Below, piece after piece: positions 6,848-11,074 of a stretch of 11,074 nt of DNA; position 1 is the first letter of the stretch, and each line of letters opens with the position of its first letter. This DNA comes from JAPUDS01 sp050258575 (GTDB lineage: Bacteria > Patescibacteriota > Saccharimonadia > Saccharimonadales > Saccharimonadaceae), in assembly GCA_050258575.1 (NCBI GenBank), contig JBLMYZ010000015.1:1-11074 (forward strand), read 5' to 3'. Under the pieces are notes generated by a model. The model had not been told where the DNA came from and ran no database searches. It worked only from the letters and a program-made list of their open reading frames with translations. The position numbers and the translations under genes were made by a program.

Positions 6848-6877
6848 GTAGCCGACTCTGCGAAAGAAATCGCCTAC
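6848..6877 (-). promoter_or_regulatory. Imperfect hairpin in the KGG gene leader
   Basis: GTAGCCGA (6848-6855) and TCGCCTAC (6870-6877) pair at seven of eight positions around a 14-base loop. The hairpin lies in the middle of the roughly 110-base untranslated leader of the KGG gene, upstream of its ribosome binding site. A regulatory role is possible but not shown. Confidence 0.35.
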
Positions 6878-6930
6878 CCTCATCTGTTCCATCCATTAAA
6901 TATCTCACACACGATATGTGTTCGCTTATT

Positions 6931-6959
6931 ACATTAGCACAATGATACGTTTATGTCAA
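6931..6959 (-). promoter_or_regulatory. Promoter of the KGG-protein gene
   Basis: On the minus strand TTGACA (6954-6959) and TAATGT (6931-6936) are separated by 17 bp, with TGC before the -10. This is a near-ideal -35 and spacing for the housekeeping sigma factor, consistent with an abundant product. Confidence 0.75.
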
Positions 6960-6994
6960 TATTTACCATAGACTTTTTTATGGTGAAAAAACTG

Positions 6995-7023
6995 TTGCAC
7001 ATATCCGCCATGTGCTATATCAT
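6995..7023 (+). promoter_or_regulatory. Promoter of the candidate small RNA
   Basis: TTGCAC (6995-7000) and TATCAT (7018-7023) are separated by 17 bp on the plus strand. The expected transcript start is near 7030. It is divergent from the KGG-gene promoter, about 35 bp away. Confidence 0.5.
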
Positions 7024-7029
7024 ACTTAT

Positions 7030-7097
7030 AGGCACCTACGAGACACCACCACGTCTCAAAAGATAACGACTCTATCTGCGAGATGAGTCGTTTTTCT
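7030..7097 (+). ncRNA. Candidate small RNA of about 70 nt, two hairpins
   Basis: A short transcription unit with no open frame. From a start near 7030 the RNA would hold a first hairpin (GAGAC 7040-7044 with GTCTC 7053-7057, loop ACCACCAC) and end in an intrinsic terminator. The C/A-only loop is unpaired and could contact another RNA. I do not recognise it as tmRNA, 6S, SRP or RNase P RNA, all of which are larger or differently folded. It could alternatively be a stray terminator plus an unrelated promoter-like sequence. Confidence 0.45.
7065..7097 (+). terminator. Strong intrinsic terminator
   Basis: AACGACTC (7065-7072) pairs with GAGTCGTT (7085-7092). After a single bulged T, an inner ATCT/AGAT stem closes on a GCG loop. 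The tail TTTTTCTTT follows. No plus-strand gene precedes it, apart from the candidate small RNA. Confidence 0.8.
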
Positions 7098-7292
7098 TTA
7101 TGCTGTGAAGAATGAAATTTGAAACAGAAGATCGGTCACCTTGCCACTTGAAACACCCGTCATAATCCACTTCTCTATATGTGCTACCGAGTAGACATCG
7201 ATCGAACCATTCATCTCAACCTGGATACGTAGCTGACGCAACAACCCGCTTTTCTTTGGTTTTGAGACTACCTTGCAGTGCCTTTCCACCAC
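7098..7292 (-). pseudogene. Unidentified C-terminal gene fragment, probably frameshifted
   Basis: Sixty-four residues are open from a GTG at 7292, without a ribosome binding site. The frame continues upstream only to a TGA at about 7316. In another frame just before it (about 7307-7365) a charged stretch (QLSSERQRDNESA) leads into it plausibly, so one frameshift near 7306 would join them. I do not recognise the protein family. It sits directly downstream of the PP2C remnant on the same strand, as a second gene of the same decayed operon would. It could also be chance open sequence. Confidence 0.3.
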
Positions 7293-7372
7293 ATCATCCC
7301 ACTCTAGGCGGACTCATTGTCCCGCTGCCGCTCGCTCGAGAGTTGCCTGCACCCCTCTGGTATAAGCTTTTT

Positions 7373-7906
7373 CTATGCAGCTGCGGTCTTGTCCGGCGAA
7401 CTAGCCTCAAGCCGATTACTCCGATTTGGTTCAATAATCAGTACTGACTTATTATCGTTTTTCCGACTAATCGTCATAAATGCATCTGCAATTTCTTGAG
7501 GCGTCGAACGCGAAAAATGCTCCTCGGATATCGTCTGCCGACAAACGATCTGCGTCTTTGTCTCCCGTGATACCATCAGAGCAGAGCATGAGAATATCAC
7601 CATCCTCAAAATCAAAGGTAGCAACTTGGTCGCCCACGGCCTGCCAGCCGTCTCGAGGACCCATGCCGTTCAACACTACGTCCCGACGATTATTATCAAA
7701 TTGTTCATCGGTAACCTGGCGGCATGTGTTTCTTAGTTTATTGTAGGCAAAAAGCACGGTATCACAACAGTGCGCAAATCCAGCTACTAGCTTGCCTTCA
7801 ACTTCCGCCACCTGTAGAACCGTTTCCCTACAGTATGGCCTCCTCAGGAGCGCCTTACGGCCTCTCTCGCACTACTAAACGCATTCTTCGCATATATGTC
7901 CATATG
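7373..7906 (-). pseudogene. PP2C-type Ser/Thr phosphatase remnant, frameshifted
   Basis: The C-terminal half of a PP2C-family protein phosphatase. Recognisable pieces in order are AFSSAREAV (about 7862-7888), TVLQVAEVEGKLVAGFAHCCDT (the VGDS-like motif) from about 7825, GDILMLCSDGITGD (the conserved SDG motif), and STPQEIADAF with NDNKSVLI (the DN motif) down to the TAG at 7373. These lie in different frames. A shift near 7514-7518 sits in a run of five A on the plus strand and is repaired by removing one base; two more shifts lie near 7830-7850. The N-terminal block with the metal-binding DGxGG motif is not present, so the product is inactive even if the shifts are sequencing errors. Sequence at about 7930-8030 (GVHFEIGRAEAPAPYRR) may be a displaced N-terminal piece. 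Confidence 0.72.
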
Positions 7907-8037
7907 TCCTTGCTGGCATCCTCGACTATACTGTCTTTCGTATAACCGGGCTGATTCGACGATACGGAGCAGGTGCCTCAGCTCGTCCAATCTCAAAGTG
8001 CACTCCCTCACGCCCTTCCGGGCTCGGCTCCACTTCT

Positions 8038-8277
8038 TTAGGCGCACCCGTCTTCTTTACTGACCCATACTCCAGTTGGCAAAAAGGTGGTGTCGAGAAT
8101 ACCAACAAGATGATACGACGGTACTTCCCTAAGGGCACTGACTTTAGCACGGTAAGCCAGGCAGAGGTAGACCGAGTTGTCGGTCGTATAAACAACAAGC
8201 CGAGGCAGTGCCTCGGCTTCAAAAGTGCGCTACAATGTGCAGTAGAGAAAGGTTTGTTGCTAGACGAAGCGTCCTAG
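8038..8277 (+). pseudogene. IS30-family transposase remnant, C-terminal end only
   Basis: Seventy-nine codons matching the C-terminal catalytic region of an IS30-type transposase and clearly related to the intact copy downstream: LGAPVFFTDPYSSWQKGGVE is the counterpart of residues 255-274 there, and RINNKPRQCLGF matches YLNERPRQVLGY. The frame is open further back to about 7939, but similarity stops before LGAP. The catalytic Glu (GGVENTN) is present; the HTH and both Asp residues are gone. This is the right end of an older element, different enough from the intact one to be another subtype. Confidence 0.82.
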
Positions 8278-8301
8278 TAATGACCGTACTTAAGGTTCCC
8301 C

Positions 8302-8326
8302 CAGGTCCCCCTGAAGTCCGACACTA
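8302..8326 (+). repeat. Left terminal inverted repeat of the IS
   Basis: Pairs with 9336-9360 at 20 of 25 positions; the strongest block is GAAGTCCGACACTA against GAAGTACGACACTA. The right end of the older remnant (8275-8305) has a related, more diverged sequence sharing TAGT and CGTACTT with the right repeat. Confidence 0.7.
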
Positions 8327-8345
8327 GCCAGAAAGGCGAGAGTGT

Positions 8346-9338
8346 ATGAAACGGTATCGGAAAGTCAGTAAAACAAGCAGATCAAAATCTACACTAGTAG
8401 CTATGGGTCAAAAATACGATCATTTAAGCTATGAGGATCGAGTCAAGATTGAACACTGGCATACAAGCGGCAAGAGTATCCGCTACATTGCTGGTGAGTT
8501 GGGGCGCAGCCCCAATACCATCAGCTACGAATTGAAGAATCTTGCCGTATCCGGTGCGTATGTCGCTAAGAAAGCCAGCGTGAAAGCGTACCAGAGGCGG
8601 TACTATGCGAAGACATCAAGCAACAAGGTCGCTCGTGACGCAGCTTTGCGCCAGTATGTTGACGACGGGTTAGATAAGGGCTGGTCACCTGGTGAGATCG
8701 CCGGGAGTGCTGACTGTCCTGTTTCAAAACGGACTGTCTACCGCTACGTCACGCTCTATGCCCTGCAGCACAAGCTGTACTTCAAAGGCAAACCAAAACG
8801 CCGCAAAGCAATGTACCGCCGCGGCCTCATTGGCGAGCGCAAGTGGATCGAGGAACGTATCCTGCGGGATGAGATTGGCCACTGGGAGTTGGATTTCATC
8901 GTCAGCCCAACCAAAAGCGGCAGCAAGGCCGTCCTTCTTGTCGCTGTCGACACGCTGAGCAAACGGACGCTCATCGAACTCCTCCCGAACCGTACCAGGC
9001 AGGAGCTCTCACGAGCCCTAAAGAGGATGTTTGATGGCGTCGCCGTCAAAACCATTCTGACCGACAACGACATCGCGTTTACGTACTGGAAACACTTCGA
9101 GCAGCTCCTTGGCGCGCCGTTCTACTTCACCCACCCATACCATAGCTGGGAGAAAGGATTAGTTGAGAACACGAACAAATGGATCCGTCACTTCATCCCG
9201 AAAAAAACCGATCTGAGCACAGTCACCAAAGAAACCATCGCTACTGTACTGGCGTACCTAAACGAACGCCCAAGACAAGTCTTGGGCTACAGAACAGCGA
9301 ATGCGGTATACTTAGAGCAATTAACAATACAGGGTTAG
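8346..9338 (+). CDS. IS30-family transposase
   Basis: A DDE transposase of 330 residues that cuts and joins the ends of its own element. An N-terminal helix-turn-helix of the IS30 type (about 25-64, HLSYEDRVKIEHWHTSGKSI then IAGELGRSPNTISYELK) binds the terminal repeats. The catalytic triad appears as D183 in GHWELDF, D240 in ILTDND and E274 in KGLVENTN, with the typical HPYHSWEKG before the Glu. The length is full for the family and the frame is unbroken. TDNDIAF replaces the usual TDNGSEF pattern, but the Asp is kept. The start is the ATG at 8346 with a weak AAAGGCGAG seven bases upstream; an ATG at 8403 is the alternative. Confidence 0.93.
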   Translation: MKRYRKVSKTSRSKSTLVAMGQKYDHLSYEDRVKIEHWHTSGKSIRYIAGELGRSPNTISYELKNLAVSGAYVAKKASVKAYQRRYYAKTSSNKVARDAALRQYVDDGLDKGWSPGEIAGSADCPVSKRTVYRYVTLYALQHKLYFKGKPKRRKAMYRRGLIGERKWIEERILRDEIGHWELDFIVSPTKSGSKAVLLVAVDTLSKRTLIELLPNRTRQELSRALKRMFDGVAVKTILTDNDIAFTYWKHFEQLLGAPFYFTHPYHSWEKGLVENTNKWIRHFIPKKTDLSTVTKETIATVLAYLNERPRQVLGYRTANAVYLEQLTIQG

Positions 9339-9360
9339 TGTCGTACTTCGGGGTATCCTG
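9336..9360 (+). repeat. Right terminal inverted repeat of the IS
   Basis: TAGTGTCGTACTTCGGGG followed by TATCCTG; the first three bases are the transposase stop codon. It is complementary to 8302-8326 with five mismatches. Confidence 0.7.
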
Positions 9361-9592
9361 TACGATCAGGTATATTTATATCATAATACCAGTTTTTTAG
9401 ATTTTTACAATAGTAGTAACTAGCGTCGCACAGGGACACTGTATTCACTCACTACGTCTACGATTTTGAGTTTCATAGCTCACCCTTTTTGTTTTAAAGT
9501 TTTCTAGTCTTAACTATAATTATCTCGAGTGAAAAACACAAGTATATTGTACAAAATAGTATGCTCGACCCCTCTATCACATGTTTCGCCCG
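9361..9592. other. AT-rich intergenic stretch, no gene seen
   Basis: There is no supported gene in this 232-bp gap. A weak hairpin (GGTAT 9369-9373 with ATACC 9386-9390) followed by a T run at 9393-9398 might end IS transcription. A TATAAT at 9515-9520 is followed by a 37-codon GTG frame, which I do not accept as a gene. Confidence 0.5.
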
Positions 9593-10048
9593 TCATCTCC
9601 AAACCACTAGCCCACCAAGGGCTGCAAAATCGTTTATACTAACCTTGATGGTATCAATCGGTTTCGTTGGTTCATAAAGTTTTACTTGCCATGACGTTTC
9701 GTCGGTTTTCCTCTCAAGAACATAGACAAACCCACTAAACTGGTCAAGATACCTTTCAAAGTACCGCGGAATCCGTAGCTCGACTCTATCTTCGATATAA
9801 TAAACGCCCCACCGCGCGCCATATTCTGCTCGTTCTTTACTGGAAATAATCTTTGTATTAACGCATGCGAAAGCCACCGCTACTGCCGGTAGGGGTGTCG
9901 CGAAAATTGCGGTGTCTATATTAAACCCTCGTGAGGTATCTACATCTGTCGCACGCTGCGGGATGAGCATGTCAATACCAGCCCGCAACGAACCGTGGAA
10001 GAGCTTTCCTTGGTCTTTATACGCTTGTAACTTTTCAACACTATCCAT
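9593..10048 (-). CDS. Hypothetical protein with HGS motif, possibly ADP-ribosyltransferase-like
   Basis: A 151-residue soluble protein with no signal peptide or membrane segment. KLFHGSLRAGIDMLIP (15-30) followed by IFATPLPAVAVAFA (48-61) resembles the (Y/F)HGS...P and (V/I)(Y/F)(A/F)T...A..FA pattern found in several small families related to the ADP-ribosyltransferase fold. The late YEPTKPID (125-132) recalls, loosely, the VEPTG segment of Arr enzymes. I see no convincing catalytic Glu, so enzyme activity is speculation. The start is the ATG at 10046-10048; there is no Shine-Dalgarno, and TACTAT with a preceding TGT lies seven bases upstream, suggesting a leaderless message. It lies just downstream of the rRNA terminator with its own promoter. 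Confidence 0.7.
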   Translation of the reverse strand: MDSVEKLQAYKDQGKLFHGSLRAGIDMLIPQRATDVDTSRGFNIDTAIFATPLPAVAVAFACVNTKIISSKERAEYGARWGVYYIEDRVELRIPRYFERYLDQFSGFVYVLERKTDETSWQVKLYEPTKPIDTIKVSINDFAALGGLVVWR

Positions 10049-10055
10049 ATACCTA

Positions 10056-10064
10056 ATAGTAACA
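10056..10064 (-). promoter_or_regulatory. Extended -10 giving a leaderless message for the HGS gene
   Basis: On the minus strand TGT-TACTAT (hexamer at 10056-10061) ends seven bases before the ATG at 10048. The spacing is almost the same as at the ROK gene. No clear -35 is seen. Confidence 0.5.
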
Positions 10065-10084
10065 AATTTCTCGGCTGAACTTCA

Positions 10085-10115
10085 GGAAAACGAAAACCCT
10101 CCTATTCGGAGGGTT
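10085..10115 (-). terminator. rRNA operon terminator
   Basis: On the minus strand an 8-bp stem (AACCCTCC / GGAGGGTT, 10095-10102 and 10108-10115) with a five-base loop is followed by TTCGTTTTCC. It lies 12 bases past the 5S end. Confidence 0.85.
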
Positions 10116-10126
10116 CATCGTATAAT

Positions 10127-10231
10127 TCGGCATCGTGCTAGTTTCCCGCAAAGCAGTATAATCGCCGCTGAGGAGCTTAACTTCTGTGTTCGGGATGGGA
10201 ACAGGTGTTTCCTCCTCGCCATGGACACCGA
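10127..10231 (-). rRNA. rrf: 5S ribosomal RNA
   Basis: The reverse strand carries the conserved 5S core: GAAACACCTGTTCCCATCCC, GAACACAGAAGTTAAGCTCC and the later loop region GATTATACTGC. Helix I is formed by TCGGTGTC at the 5' end (10231-10224) and GATGCCGA at the 3' end (10134-10127), including G-U pairs, which sets the ends. At about 105 nt it is shorter than the usual 115-120. It follows the 23S gene after an unusually long spacer. Confidence 0.9.
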
Positions 10232-10577
10232 CCGGTATGAGACAAACTACGTTTTTCTCATCGCTCGTCGGCAAAGCCGAGTTTTGCTTTCAGCAGAACC
10301 AAGCTCGCTGCTCTTTTCCTTCATCTCAGAAGGTCGATGTTCATTCGATACCTATTTGTTCAAATTTCAAAGAGTCGTTCATAAGAAAAGACGACTTATA
10401 GGCGTAGTATACTTCTGATACTCACCAATTACTAGTCAAAAACCAACTCACTTGAGGCGAACCCACTTCTCTGCTGCTTGTCCTTAGGGAAAAGAGTAGA
10501 GCCGGTTCGCACAACGTGCGAATGCGAATTTACTTCGCAAGGCTCGTTGAGAAAAACCGTAGGTTTGTCTCAAGTAG
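10232..10577 (-). other. Long structured 23S-5S spacer
   Basis: About 346 nt with no tRNA and no supported gene. Hairpin A (10237-10261) sits next to the 5S 5' end and hairpin B (10547-10573) next to the 23S 3' end. Each is a self-contained stem of 11-12 bp with a 3-base loop, and the two are also complementary to each other over about 25 bases. Between them lie smaller perfect hairpins (TCGGC/GCCGA at 10268-10280; TTCGCAC/GTGCGAA at about 10505-10521; TGCGAA/TTCGCA at about 10523-10539) and a boxA-like stretch (10351-10378). Confidence 0.7.
10351..10378 (-). promoter_or_regulatory. boxA-like antitermination element in the spacer
   Basis: The minus strand reads CTCTTTGAAATTTGAACAAA, close to the rRNA boxA core (GCTCTTTxAACAA type). 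It overlaps a 6-bp stem (AGTCGT 10373-10378 with ACGACT 10391-10396). A TATACT (10406-10411) lies about 30 bases upstream. BoxA elements are normally in the 16S leader and 16S-23S spacer, so this position is unusual. Confidence 0.4.

Positions 10578-11074
<497 letters not shown>

Larger units (their letters stand above)
8302..9360 (+). mobile_element. IS30-family insertion sequence, apparently complete
   Basis: One transposase gene is bracketed by imperfect terminal inverted repeats. The left repeat at 8302-8326 and the reverse complement of the right repeat at 9336-9360 agree at 20 of 25 positions, including the run CGACACTA. The right repeat contains the transposase stop codon. The length of about 1.06 kb is usual for this family. 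No clear target-site duplication is visible; the exact outer ends are uncertain by a few bases. The left end abuts the right end of the older remnant. Confidence 0.75.

Noticed and set aside
7926..8222. 98-codon minus-strand frame across the old transposase remnant
   Set aside because: Most of it is antisense to the clear IS30 C-terminal sequence. Only its last third may hold a displaced PP2C piece, noted under that pseudogene.
9529..9642. 37-codon GTG frame eight bases after a TATAAT (possible leaderless small gene)
   Set aside because: It overlaps the 3' end of the opposite-strand gene, has no recognisable content, and a TATAAT is expected by chance in this AT-rich gap.
10440..10500. Possible tRNA in the 23S-5S spacer (a GGGTTCG match on the minus strand)
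   Set aside because: No acceptor stem, anticodon arm or D arm could be built around it.

Overview
The window looks like a piece of a Patescibacteria/CPR chromosome, most likely Candidatus Saccharibacteria (TM7). The evidence is indirect: a short IF-2 (about 588 aa) directly downstream of a four-domain ribosomal protein S1, two surface proteins ending in a [L/V]PSTGPE sorting signal with a basic tail, a small KGG-repeat protein, probable leaderless genes, and TGA used as an ordinary stop. No 16S rRNA is present, so the placement is inference.

Layout. At 85-1530 (+) is a large wall-anchored surface protein with a DUF11-like domain and two 40-residue tandem repeats. It converges, across a hairpin terminator (1569-1596), on an rpsA-infB translation operon read leftward (4513 to 1613) from a near-consensus promoter at 4619-4648. 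Upstream of that promoter, also leftward, is a small Ser/Thr-rich protein with the same kind of anchor (4653-5129). A divergent intergenic region holding an inverted pair of degenerate 8-bp repeats separates it from a rightward pair: a ROK-family sugar kinase (5313-6146, apparently leaderless) and an overlapping HExxH metallopeptidase-like protein with a zinc ribbon (6094-6561). These converge on a leftward KGG-repeat small protein (6615-6815). A divergent promoter next to it appears to drive a roughly 70-nt structured RNA ending in a strong terminator (about 7030-7097).

From 7098 to about 9360 is an accessory and decayed region. It holds remnants of a leftward operon (an unidentified C-terminal fragment and a frameshifted PP2C-type phosphatase lacking its N-terminal catalytic block), the 3' end of an old IS30-family transposase, and, directly abutting it, an apparently intact IS30-family element (about 8302-9360). 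About 230 bp with little content follow.

A leftward gene of unknown function with an HGS motif (9593-10048, also possibly leaderless) comes next. The right edge is the 3' end of an rRNA operon on the minus strand: 23S rRNA 3' domain (about 10578 to beyond the window), an unusually long and structured 23S-5S spacer (about 346 nt), 5S rRNA (about 10127-10231) and a terminator (10095-10115).

The translation genes (rpsA, infB, rRNA) are core functions and the surface proteins suit a host-attached lifestyle. The most interesting material is the candidate small RNA, the mirrored hairpins of the rRNA spacer, the palindromic 8-mer repeats, the apparently leaderless starts and the IS30-on-IS30 junction. 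All reading was by eye, with no database search.
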